A stretch of 10,632 nucleotides of DNA from JBPRGG01 sp051418075 (GTDB lineage: Bacteria > Bacteroidota > Bacteroidia > Cytophagales > Cyclobacteriaceae): assembly GCA_051418075.1 (NCBI GenBank), contig JBPRGG010000021.1, forward strand, positions 1 to 10,632. The letters are read 5' to 3'. This document shows positions 1 to 6,074 of this stretch, one piece after another. The notes below the pieces were generated by a model. The model did no database searches. It was given only the letters and a program-made list of their open reading frames with translations, and was not told the DNA's origin. A program made the position numbers and the translations under genes. Every line of letters starts with the position of its first letter. Within the stretch, counting starts at the first letter, position 1.

Positions 1-558
1 TTTTCCGTCATCATCAAATTCGATAAAACCTGGTTTTCCCCAGGCATCTATTTTGGGAATGTCCGGAAAAGGTAGTTTCAGTTTCTTTTTACCACTTCCA
101 TTAATCGATGTAGTGGAATAATAAATGGATTTGGCAGCATAATGTGGCGGAATCCAGTTGCCTCCCGCGTTCCAACTGCTGGCTGTATTCAATCCGACTT
201 CCAGACCCAGCTTTCCAGCTTCTTCAACGGCATATTTTATTATTTGCAGGGATTCAGGACCCAGGTAGGCAGGACCGGATTTTACCATCACAGTATCCCG
301 GGATCCTATTTCAAAAATAGTAAGACCGGAGATTCCCATATCTTTGAAAGATTGTAATTCCTGTTTTAATCGCACTGTATCCACGAAACCTCCCAGCCAC
401 CAGTGGTAAACGATGGGCTGTGCGGAAGGGGGTGGATTTTGAAAGCCCTCAGACATGGTGGCATATTGCTTGGAGGACTGGCCCAATAAGTCAGTTGTTA
501 GAAAAAGTAAAAAAGTAAAAAAAGTTAGATATTCACTTACTTTCATCTTCATGGTCAT
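1..558 (-). CDS. GH106-like (alpha-L-rhamnosidase family) secreted glycoside hydrolase, N-terminal part
   Basis: The first 186 codons are present and the frame is open to the left edge, so the C-terminal part is missing. Three in-frame ATGs lie close together (558, 552, 546); the outermost is used, and 552 or 546 fit equally well. A signal peptide follows (hydrophobic LTFFTFLLFLTTDLLG, then Q). The mature start reads QNPPPSAQPIVYHWWLGG, then LKQELQSFKDMGISGLTIFEIG, then a GLEVGLNTASSWNAGGNW segment. This order (P-x-W-W-x-x-G, a helix ending in GI-G-hydrophobic-F, then a GLEV-G-N strand with W) is what I know from the N-terminal barrel of GH106 alpha-L-rhamnosidases and related Bacteroidota proteins. 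The expected role is periplasmic or outer-surface cleavage of rhamnose-containing plant or algal glycans. The substrate cannot be read from this part, and the catalytic residues lie outside the window. The family call is from memory of motifs. Confidence 0.8.
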   Translation of the reverse strand, partial: MTMKMKVSEYLTFFTFLLFLTTDLLGQSSKQYATMSEGFQNPPPSAQPIVYHWWLGGFVDTVRLKQELQSFKDMGISGLTIFEIGSRDTVMVKSGPAYLGPESLQIIKYAVEEAGKLGLEVGLNTASSWNAGGNWIPPHYAAKSIYYSTTSINGSGKKKLKLPFPDIPKIDAWGKPGFIEFDDDGK

Positions 559-580
559 ACAGCTTTGTTATTGTTTGATT

Positions 581-596
581 GAATTTCATGAAATTC
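581..596. promoter_or_regulatory. Perfect 16-bp palindrome upstream of the GH106-like gene
   Basis: GAATTTCATGAAATTC equals its own reverse complement. It ends 22 bp before the first ATG (558) of the minus-strand glycosidase gene, a position where a dimeric repressor or activator could act. Binding is inferred from position and symmetry only; no regulator gene is in the window. Confidence 0.4.
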
Positions 597-613
597 CTAA
601 AATTAATTAAAAC

Positions 614-757
614 TTAGATTGTCCGACTCAATTCAGGATCAAGTACCAGAAGTCGGAATTTCGCATCCGGGAATGGAATAACGAGCTGAACATCCAACAC
701 ATCGAGCCCCTGGTCCCGGAATGGAAAAGATCAAGTTTATTTTATTTTTCATACTAG
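614..757. pseudogene. GC-rich coding-like island, possible gene remnant
   Basis: Bases 641-720 are about 52% GC, against about 25% in the following 100 bases. In the plus frame ending at TAG 755-757, the 30 codons from about 638 show about 77% GC at third positions, 50% at first and 23% at second, which is a coding-like pattern. The plus frame includes KSEFRIREWNNELNIQHIEP. The antisense frame is also open, ending at a TAA at 614-616, with GLDVLDVQLVIPFPDAKF. I cannot tell which strand was coding. On the minus strand it would be the tail of a lost gene about 55 bp upstream of, and co-directional with, the GH106-like gene. Neither frame has a full-length start, so this is at best a fragment, and I recognise no family. 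Confidence 0.3.
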
Positions 758-1022
758 GATAGTTAAAATGATGACTTTTTGGCAAAAAACCATACCTGAA
801 TATCTAAGATAATTAAAATTAACAGCTGACTTACTATAAAAATTGATAATAAAAGGGTACTTTCTGATATTTTACAATGCACCTCTTGTCAGGATCATTT
901 AATCAATGAAAAAACCTTCCATATATCATGGTTACAGATTCGGGATCAGTATAAAAAATAAAGAAATGATTGTTGTGAGTGATCTTTAACAGGTAATGAT
1001 CCTACATACCTCATCCTGGCCT

Positions 1023-1030
1023 TAAGTTTG
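1023..1030 (+). promoter_or_regulatory. Possible Bacteroidota -7 box for the DUF4136 gene
   Basis: TAAGTTTG matches the TAnnTTTG -7 consensus of Bacteroidota housekeeping promoters. It would start transcription about 95 nt before the ATG at 1132. No clear TTTG -33 element is seen at the right distance, so this is a weak call. Confidence 0.3.
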
Positions 1031-1131
1031 TTAGGAAAGCATTTTTTGTATTCAAAATACTAATAAAAATGGATCTATATCGTTTAATATCTCAAACAAA
1101 CTCCGAAATTAAAATTGCAGGAAGCAAGCTA

Positions 1132-1674
1132 ATGAAGATCTATAGTGTTTTTAGTTTACTGACTTTTGTGGTACTGCTGAGCAGTTGTAGCAAATCCATG
1201 TTGATCCAGGCTGACAAAGTCAATGAAATCAGTCTGAACCAATACAAGACTTTTCGTTTTGTTGAAAATGATGCCAATCCTAATTTTACTTTTAACGAAG
1301 CCAACCAGGAAAGGGTAAAGTTGGCTGTGGCGGCAGAACTGGAGCAAAGGAATTATGAAGAAGCAGCCCTGGCAGATTTTTTAATAAAAGTACAGGGTAA
1401 TATTGAGATGATCCGGGAAACCGGTACCATGGGGCCCATGTACAATTATTACGATCCTTTTTTTATGAATAACAGGTTAAACCGGGCTCCAAGAGATGCC
1501 AATGAAAGTACGGTGATCATCAATGTTATAGATCAGGCCAGCAACAAACTGGTTTGGCAGGGAGTAGCTACAGGCAACTTCAAAAAGAAAAAAACGCATA
1601 TAGAAGTCGTTATTCGCGAGACCATTCAGGAGATGTTCCTGCAGTTTCCTTATCAGTCACAAGTTAACCTCTAA
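1132..1674 (+). CDS. DUF4136-type lipoprotein
   Basis: The product is 180 residues from the ATG at 1132. This start is preferred over the in-frame ATG at 1069 because it begins a classic lipoprotein signal: MKIY, a hydrophobic stretch, then lipobox LSSC with the lipidated cysteine at residue 19. An AGGA lies about 11 nt upstream. The mature part carries the DUF4136 hallmarks: an early YKTFRFVEND strand (38-47), a helical segment with Q-E-R-V-K (59-63), ADFLIKVQGNIE (81-92), a Tyr/Met-rich loop (100-112), STVIINVIDQASNKLVWQGVATG (about 126-148) and a C-terminal helix. DUF4136 proteins are small envelope lipoproteins of unknown molecular function, common in Bacteroidota and Proteobacteria. The gene stands alone between two long gaps, so context does not suggest a role. 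Confidence 0.85.
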   Translation: MKIYSVFSLLTFVVLLSSCSKSMLIQADKVNEISLNQYKTFRFVENDANPNFTFNEANQERVKLAVAAELEQRNYEEAALADFLIKVQGNIEMIRETGTMGPMYNYYDPFFMNNRLNRAPRDANESTVIINVIDQASNKLVWQGVATGNFKKKKTHIEVVIRETIQEMFLQFPYQSQVNL

Positions 1675-1806
1675 CTCAAAATCAGGTATATCCCTCCTTT
1701 TAAACAACCTTACAGATGCAGTGGCACACCATCTTTTTAATAATAAGGGAGTTTTTTTGAACTTTTCTTAGGTTTTTTGAAATATTTATGAATTTTTGGA
1801 GTCAAT

Positions 1807-1833
1807 ATCCACAAGTTTTAGTGGATTATTTTT
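1807..1833 (+). terminator. Probable intrinsic terminator after the DUF4136 gene
   Basis: A 6-bp stem (ATCCAC at 1807-1812 with GTGGAT at 1821-1826, 8-nt loop) can be extended across one bulged T by an AAT/ATT pairing. It is followed by a T-rich run to 1833. It lies about 130 nt after the stop codon and just before the candidate operon promoter. The stem is short, so confidence is moderate. Confidence 0.4.
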
Positions 1834-1852
1834 AACATTATATTATAAGGTA

Positions 1853-1860
1853 TATATTTG
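1853..1860 (+). promoter_or_regulatory. Possible Bacteroidota -7 box for the mce-mmd operon
   Basis: TATATTTG matches the TAnnTTTG -7 consensus and lies directly downstream of the probable terminator. Transcription from here would give a leader of about 180 nt. No clear -33 TTTG is visible. Confidence 0.4.
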
Positions 1861-1922
1861 TGCCGAATAATTATTGTATTAATAGCCATTTATTTGGGTC
1901 CAAAAAGCAAGCTTTTACTGGT

Positions 1923-1968
1923 ATCAGCTGGATAGTTTAAATCATTGTTATTAATGATAAAAGCTGAT
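1923..1968 (+). promoter_or_regulatory. Nested inverted repeats in the leader of the decarboxylase operon
   Basis: The outer arms ATCAGCT (1923-1929) and AGCTGAT (1962-1968) enclose inner arms ATCATT (1941-1946) and AATGAT (1953-1958) around a 6-nt loop. The 11-mer TTTAAATCATT occurs at 1936-1946 and again at 1968-1978, so the second copy could compete for the inner pairing. A smaller hairpin (AAAAG/CTTTT, 1903-1916) lies just upstream. This could be a regulatory RNA fold or an operator; no known class is recognised. Confidence 0.3.
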
Positions 1969-2044
1969 TTAAATCATTCTTTACCTTAGATTATTTTTCT
2001 AACTATGCCGCAATTTTTACAAACTACTTAAATATTTTCAAAAA

Positions 2045-2461
2045 ATGGACATTTCACATATAGAACACATTGGAATTGCCGTCAAAAACCTGGAGGAGTC
2101 AATAAAGTATTACGAGGATGTATTAGGTTTTAAATGCTATTCTGTTGAAGAAGTTAAAGATCAAAAGGTTAAGACAGCATTTTTCATGGTGGGACAAACC
2201 AAGATCGAATTATTGGAATCTACAGATCCGGAAGGTCCGGTAGGAAAATTCATTGAAAAAAAAGGAGAGGGAATTCATCATTTAGCCTTTGCTGTAAACC
2301 ATATTGAAGGCGCCCTGCAAGAAGCCAGGGATAAGGGGGTAAGACTAATTGATGAAAAACCAAGGGCTGGAGCTGAAGGATTAGACATCGCTTTTCTGCA
2401 TCCTAAATCCACATTTGGTGTATTGACCGAACTTTGTGAAGACAAAAAAAATAAAAAATAA
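2045..2461 (+). CDS. mce: Methylmalonyl-CoA epimerase
   Basis: This 138-residue cytosolic enzyme of the vicinal oxygen chelate (glyoxalase) superfamily interconverts (R)- and (S)-methylmalonyl-CoA, linking methylmalonyl-CoA mutase to the decarboxylase encoded downstream. The length is typical of the family. Two VOC repeats are visible: HIEHIGIAVKNLEESIKYYE at the start, and GIHHLAFAVNHIEGAL from residue 76. Likely metal ligands, by family position, are His8, Gln51 or Glu55 (in GQTKIELLE), His79 and Glu129. The GAEGLDIAFLHPKSTFGVLTEL segment (109-130) is highly characteristic of this enzyme. It is the first gene of the operon, with 16 nt to the most likely start of the next gene. Its stop lies inside an A-rich tract that also contains a possible in-frame GTG start for that gene. 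Confidence 0.95.
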   Translation: MDISHIEHIGIAVKNLEESIKYYEDVLGFKCYSVEEVKDQKVKTAFFMVGQTKIELLESTDPEGPVGKFIEKKGEGIHHLAFAVNHIEGALQEARDKGVRLIDEKPRAGAEGLDIAFLHPKSTFGVLTELCEDKKNKK

Positions 2462-2477
2462 CATAGCCGCAGTATCT

Positions 2478-4037
2478 ATGAAAAATCTGGAAAAAATAAA
2501 AGAATTAGTTGAAAAACGTGATGTTGCACGCTTAGGTGGAGGTGCTTCCCGAATTGAAGCCCAGCATGAGAAAGGGAAATTGACTGCCCGGGAACGTATC
2601 GAATTATTATTGGATGATGGGAGTTTCGAAGAATTTGACATGTTCGTTACTCATCGTACTAAATCATTCGGTATGGAAAACAAACAGTTTTTGTCCGATG
2701 GTGTAGTTACAGGCCATGGAACCATTGATGGCCGGGTGGTGTATGTTTTCTCCCAGGACTTTACCGTATTTGGCGGATCTTTATCTGAAACCTTTGCCAA
2801 TAAGATCTGCAAAGTTATGGATCAGGCTATGAAAGTCGGTGCTCCGGTAATCGGATTAAATGACAGTGGCGGAGCCCGTATACAGGAAGGTGTGAGAAGT
2901 TTGGCCGGTTATGCCGAAATCTTTCAGCGCAATATATTAGCCTCTGGTGTTGTACCTCAGATTTCTGCTATTTTTGGGCCTTGTGCCGGAGGAGCTGTTT
3001 ATTCACCCGCCCTGACCGATTTTATCGTAATGAGTGACAAAACCTCCTACATGTTTGTAACCGGTCCCAGGGTAGTAAAAACTGTCACCGGTGAAGACAT
3101 TGATGTGGAAAGATTAGGTGGTGCCAATGTACATGCCACCAAATCAGGTGTAGCTCATTTCATGGTAGACTCAGAGCAGGAAGGCCTTTTACTGATTCGA
3201 AAATTGATCAGCTATCTACCATCAAACAACCTGGAAGAGCCACCAATTGTGGAGAATGACGATCCTATCGAAAGACTGGATGATTCTTTGAATGAGGTCA
3301 TCCCCGACAATCCCAATAAGCCATACAACATTCTGGATGTAATCCACACCATTGTGGATGAAAATGAATTCCTGGAAATTCATCGGAATTACGCTAAAAA
3401 TATTGTAGTAGGGTTTGCCCGTTTTAATGGACTACCAGTAGGTATTGTGGCAAACCAGCCCAGCTATCTGGCCGGTGTGCTGGATATCGAAGCTTCACGC
3501 AAGGCGGCCCGGTTTGTAAGGTTCTGTGATGCTTTTAACATTCCACTGGTAACCTTGGTGGATGTACCGGGATTTTTGCCAGGAAGTGGACAGGAATATG
3601 GAGGTATCATCATTCATGGGGCTAAGCTATTGTTTGCCTATGGAGAAGCTACAGTACCTAAGGTTACCATTACTCTTAGAAAATCTTATGGTGGGGCTCA
3701 CGATGTAATGAGTTGTAAGCAGCTAAGGGGGGATATCAACTATGCCTGGCCTACAGCTGAAATTGCAGTGATGGGTGCCAAAGGAGCGGTAGAAGTCCTC
3801 GAAGGCAGAAAACTCAGTGAAATTAAAGATGCTGATGAAAAAGCAAAGTTCATGAAAGAAAAAGAGGATGAATATGTAGAGAAATTTGCTAATCCTTATC
3901 AGGCAGCCAAATATGGTTTTATTGATGATATCATCGAACCAAGAAATACCCGGTTCAGGATTATCAGGGCTTTACAAACTCTGGCTACCAAAAAAGACTT
4001 TAATCCGGCCAAAAAACATTCGAATATACCATTATAA
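2478..4037 (+). CDS. mmdA: Methylmalonyl-CoA decarboxylase alpha subunit (carboxyltransferase)
   Basis: This 519-residue carboxyltransferase moves the carboxyl group of (S)-methylmalonyl-CoA to the biotin of the carrier protein, releasing propionyl-CoA. Two crotonase-like halves are seen. The N-terminal half has KLTARERIELLLDDGSFEEFD (34-54), the CoA-pocket motif SGGARIQEGV (130-139), GPCAGGAVYSPALTDF (167-182) and GGANVHATKSGVAHF (214-228). The C-terminal half has VDVPGFLPGSGQEYGG (361-376), IIHGAKLLFAYGEATVPK (378-395), RKSYGGAHDVM (401-411) and AWPTAEIAVMGAKGA (423-437). The sequence alone fits propionyl-CoA carboxylase beta equally well. The decarboxylase call rests on the linked delta, biotin-carrier and beta genes and the lack of a biotin carboxylase gene. 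The ATG at 2478 (MKNLEKIKEL) matches the usual start of the family. A GTG at 2436, overlapping mce, would only add a Lys/Asn-rich leader. Confidence 0.93.
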   Translation: MKNLEKIKELVEKRDVARLGGGASRIEAQHEKGKLTARERIELLLDDGSFEEFDMFVTHRTKSFGMENKQFLSDGVVTGHGTIDGRVVYVFSQDFTVFGGSLSETFANKICKVMDQAMKVGAPVIGLNDSGGARIQEGVRSLAGYAEIFQRNILASGVVPQISAIFGPCAGGAVYSPALTDFIVMSDKTSYMFVTGPRVVKTVTGEDIDVERLGGANVHATKSGVAHFMVDSEQEGLLLIRKLISYLPSNNLEEPPIVENDDPIERLDDSLNEVIPDNPNKPYNILDVIHTIVDENEFLEIHRNYAKNIVVGFARFNGLPVGIVANQPSYLAGVLDIEASRKAARFVRFCDAFNIPLVTLVDVPGFLPGSGQEYGGIIIHGAKLLFAYGEATVPKVTITLRKSYGGAHDVMSCKQLRGDINYAWPTAEIAVMGAKGAVEVLEGRKLSEIKDADEKAKFMKEKEDEYVEKFANPYQAAKYGFIDDIIEPRNTRFRIIRALQTLATKKDFNPAKKHSNIPL

Positions 4038-4047
4038 AATAAACATT

Positions 4048-4437
4048 ATGATAATTGCTCAAGGAATCACATTCGATTTATCATTAATTACAGAAGATGG
4101 TACCATGATTGCCTTTGTAGGCTATCTGGTGGTATTTGTGGCTCTGGTGCTACTGTATACTGTATTCAATAATCTTCCCAAATTGCTCAAACTCAATTTC
4201 AGATCTTCCGGTAAAAAAGAATCTAAGAAAGAACTGAAAACAGCTAAAGAAGGGTTAATGGATATGGATATTTCAGGCGAAACCAATGCTGCTATTGGCA
4301 CAGCCATTCATCTGTTCTTTAATGAAATGCACGATGAAGAAAACCTGACACTTACCATCAACAGGGTTTCCAAAAGGTATACCCCCTGGAGTTCCAAAAT
4401 ATATGGTGTAGTTAGAAATTTAAATAGAAGATTTTAA
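4048..4437 (+). CDS. mmdD: OadG-like small membrane subunit (delta) of methylmalonyl-CoA decarboxylase
   Basis: The product is 129 residues. It has one transmembrane helix near the N-terminus (about 20-40, TMIAFVGYLVVFVALVLLY), then a charged, Lys-rich cytoplasmic linker (51-68), then SGETNAAIGTAIHLFFNEMHD (76-96) and a Trp-containing tail, YTPWSSKIYGVVR (111-123). This is the OadG/MmdD plan: the subunit anchors the soluble alpha and biotin-carrier subunits to the membrane pump and helps assembly. It starts 10 nt after mmdA and ends 4 nt before the carrier gene, consistent with translational coupling. The frame is open further upstream inside mmdA, but that extension is only a shadow of mmdA, and the ATG at 4048 gives the normal topology. 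No separate small epsilon (MmdE) gene is seen. The call relies strongly on operon position because this family is poorly conserved. Confidence 0.8.
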   Translation: MIIAQGITFDLSLITEDGTMIAFVGYLVVFVALVLLYTVFNNLPKLLKLNFRSSGKKESKKELKTAKEGLMDMDISGETNAAIGTAIHLFFNEMHDEENLTLTINRVSKRYTPWSSKIYGVVRNLNRRF

Positions 4438-4441
4438 CAAA

Positions 4442-4861
4442 ATGAAAAATTATAAATTTACCATCAATGGCAATGAGTACGCCGTGGAAATTAAATCCAT
4501 GGAAGACAATATTGCTGAAGTAGAAGTGAATGGCACGCCCTTCCAGGTTGAGCTATCCAAAGAAGTAAAAACCACCAAAACTCCTAAGCTGATACGCTCT
4601 TCGGTATCTCCCAAAACAGAAAAGAAGCCGATCACAGCCAGTACAGGTTTAACCAAAACAGAAGCTCCTTTACCAGGCACCATCTTTCAGATCAAAGCCA
4701 AAGAAGGCGATGTAGTGAAAAAGGGTGATGTACTGATGATCATGGAAGCAATGAAAATGGAAAATAATATTCTGGCTGAAGTTGACGGCACGGTAAAAAG
4801 CATCAAGGTTAAAGAAGGTGATGCTGTACTTCAGGGAGATGTTTTAGCTGAACTCGAATAA
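4442..4861 (+). CDS. mmdC: Biotin carboxyl carrier subunit (gamma) of methylmalonyl-CoA decarboxylase
   Basis: This 139-residue carrier shuttles CO2 as carboxybiotin from the alpha subunit to the membrane beta subunit. The C-terminal biotinyl/lipoyl domain (about 74-139) begins EAPLPGTIFQIKAKEGDVVKKGD and contains EAMKM, with Lys105 the biotinylation site. The second half-motif, DGTVKSIKVKEGDAVLQGD, completes the two-fold barrel. The N-terminal part (1-40, YKFTINGNEYAVEI and EVEVNGTPFQVEL) is the small beta-rich domain found in carriers of Na+-pumping decarboxylases. The linker (about 41-73) is rich in Lys, Thr, Ser and Pro rather than the long Pro/Ala stretch of some relatives. It needs a biotin ligase encoded elsewhere. 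Spacing is 4 nt after mmdD and 8 nt before mmdB. Confidence 0.92.
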   Translation: MKNYKFTINGNEYAVEIKSMEDNIAEVEVNGTPFQVELSKEVKTTKTPKLIRSSVSPKTEKKPITASTGLTKTEAPLPGTIFQIKAKEGDVVKKGDVLMIMEAMKMENNILAEVDGTVKSIKVKEGDAVLQGDVLAELE

Positions 4862-4869
4862 ATGGAATT

Positions 4870-6009
4870 ATGGAAGGACTATTAAAATTTTATGAATATT
4901 CAGGATTTGCCAATATCACCTGGGGTCATTTTTTGATGATCCTGGTAGGTTTGTTCTTCATATTTTTAGCTATAAAATATGATTATGAACCTCTGTTACT
5001 GGTGCCTATTGGTTTTGGTATATTAATTGGAAATGTTCCCTTTGTTGAAAATGTGGGGCTGCAGCTTGGCATATATGAAGAGGGAAGTGTAATGAACTAC
5101 CTGTATATGGGTGTTTTAAAAGGAGTATATCCGCCGCTTATTTTCCTGGGGATCGGGGCTATGACGGATTTTTCCACCTTGATATCCAATCCCCGGCTGA
5201 TGCTGTTGGGAGCGGCGGCACAAATCGGTATTTTTGCCACTTTTCTGGGTGCCATTGCGCTGGGATTCACTCAGGCGCAATCGGGTGCTATTGGTATCAT
5301 TGGAGGCGCTGATGGCCCCACGGCTATTTTCCTGTCCTCCCGGCTGGCTCCTGATCTGATTGGAGCCATTGCTATTGCAGCCTACTCGTACATGGCTCTG
5401 GTACCAGTAATTCAGCCTCCTATTATGAAACTGCTTACTTCCAAAAAGGAGAGACTTATCAAGATGAAGCCACCGCGATCAGTTTCAAAAGTGGAAAAAA
5501 TCATGTTTCCCATCATTGGGATCATCTTAACTGGTTTCATAGCTCCCGGGGCATTGCCCTTATTGGGAATGTTGTTTTTTGGAAACATGCTGAAGGAATC
5601 CACTGTAACCAGAAGATTGGCAGACACTGCCAGGAATGCGTTGATAGATATCGTAACGATCCTTTTAGGGGTAACAGTAGGTGCTTCTACACAAGCAACC
5701 ACTTTTTTGACCCCCCAATCTATTTTAATCTTTGTATTGGGTGCTTTGTCATTTATGGTAGCTACAGCCGGAGGTCTCTTATTTGCAAAATTCATGAACC
5801 TGTTCCTGTCTGAAGGAAACAAGTTAAACCCCCTGATCGGAGCGGCTGGAGTTTCAGCCGTACCTGATAGTGCCCGGGTTGTACAGCATGAAGGACTCAA
5901 AGAAGACCCCAGCAATCACCTGCTCATGCATGCCATGGCTCCCAATGTAGCCGGCGTGATTGGTTCAGCTGTAGCTGCAGGTATCTTGATGAGCTTCCTG
6001 ATGGGATAG
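4870..6009 (+). CDS. mmdB: Na+-translocating decarboxylase beta subunit
   Basis: This 379-residue integral membrane subunit is of normal family length. It decarboxylates the carboxybiotin of the carrier and couples this to Na+ export across the cytoplasmic membrane. The key motif GGADGPTAIFLSSRLAP spans 145-161; Asp148 corresponds to the conserved Asp of OadB implicated in Na+ and proton coupling (family knowledge). Other family signatures are GVYPPLIFLGIGAMTDF (85-101), AYSYMALVPVIQPPIMKLLT (171-190), LLGVTVGASTQATTFL (265-280), and AAGVSAVPDSARVVQ (325-339) followed by HLLMHAMAPNVAGVIGSAVAAG. Multiple hydrophobic segments cover most of the length. OadB, MmdB and GcdB cannot be told apart by sequence; the neighbouring epimerase and carboxyltransferase genes favour MmdB. 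An out-of-frame ATG at 4862 precedes the true start. It is the last gene of the operon. Confidence 0.95.
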   Translation: MEGLLKFYEYSGFANITWGHFLMILVGLFFIFLAIKYDYEPLLLVPIGFGILIGNVPFVENVGLQLGIYEEGSVMNYLYMGVLKGVYPPLIFLGIGAMTDFSTLISNPRLMLLGAAAQIGIFATFLGAIALGFTQAQSGAIGIIGGADGPTAIFLSSRLAPDLIGAIAIAAYSYMALVPVIQPPIMKLLTSKKERLIKMKPPRSVSKVEKIMFPIIGIILTGFIAPGALPLLGMLFFGNMLKESTVTRRLADTARNALIDIVTILLGVTVGASTQATTFLTPQSILIFVLGALSFMVATAGGLLFAKFMNLFLSEGNKLNPLIGAAGVSAVPDSARVVQHEGLKEDPSNHLLMHAMAPNVAGVIGSAVAAGILMSFLMG

Positions 6010-6042
6010 CATTATAGTTTGTTAGTAATATTAAATTGAAGC

Positions 6043-6074
6043 AGCCGGTTTAGAATTAAACCGGCTCTTTTTTT
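6043..6074 (+). terminator. Strong intrinsic terminator of the mce-mmd operon
   Basis: A perfect 10-bp stem, AGCCGGTTTA (6043-6052) and TAAACCGGCT (6057-6066), with a GAAT loop, is followed by CTTTTTTT. It lies 33 nt after the mmdB stop. The right arm also encodes the last codons (Glu-Pro-Val) and part of the stop of the convergent aminotransferase gene. On the minus strand the hairpin is not followed by a clean T run, so it mainly stops rightward transcription. Confidence 0.92.

Larger units (their letters stand above)
559..1131. other. Long gap between the divergent GH106-like and DUF4136 genes
   Basis: Apart from the palindrome (581-596), the GC-rich island (about 614-757) and a possible promoter box at 1023-1030, I see no gene here. 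The stretch from about 760 to 1068 is AT-rich (roughly 25% GC over 761-860), has no credible coding frame, and shows no tRNA or repeat array. An in-frame ATG at 1069 would lengthen the next gene by 21 residues, but that segment is not signal-peptide-like and is treated as non-coding. Confidence 0.6.
1675..2044. other. Gap between the DUF4136 gene and the decarboxylase operon
   Basis: About 370 bp without a gene. Its left half holds a probable terminator (1807-1833). Its right half holds a possible promoter box (1853-1860) and about 180 nt of candidate leader with nested inverted repeats before the mce ATG. I recognise no known riboswitch class and see no credible small ORF. Confidence 0.6.

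Noticed and set aside
142..357. Open frame of 71 codons on the plus strand
   Set aside because: It lies antisense inside the GH106-like gene, whose minus-strand frame carries recognisable motifs throughout.
891..1003. 9-bp inverted repeat AGGATCATT (891-899) and AATGATCCT (995-1003)
   Set aside because: The arms are about 95 nt apart in AT-rich DNA; a pair of this size is expected by chance in a gap this long and no other structure supports it.
1069..1131. ATG at 1069 as the start of the DUF4136 lipoprotein
   Set aside because: It would place 21 polar residues before the lipoprotein signal peptide, which begins cleanly at 1132.
2436..2477. GTG start that would extend the carboxyltransferase by 14 residues
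   Set aside because: It overlaps the end of mce and adds only a Lys/Asn-rich leader; the ATG at 2478 matches the family start.
3886..4047. Upstream extension of the delta subunit into mmdA
   Set aside because: It is an out-of-frame reading of the conserved mmdA 3' end; the ATG at 4048 places the membrane helix where the OadG family has it.
5412..5915. Open frame of 167 codons on the minus strand inside the beta-subunit gene
   Set aside because: It is antisense to a highly conserved membrane protein gene, has no family resemblance, and is explained by the codon composition of the true gene.
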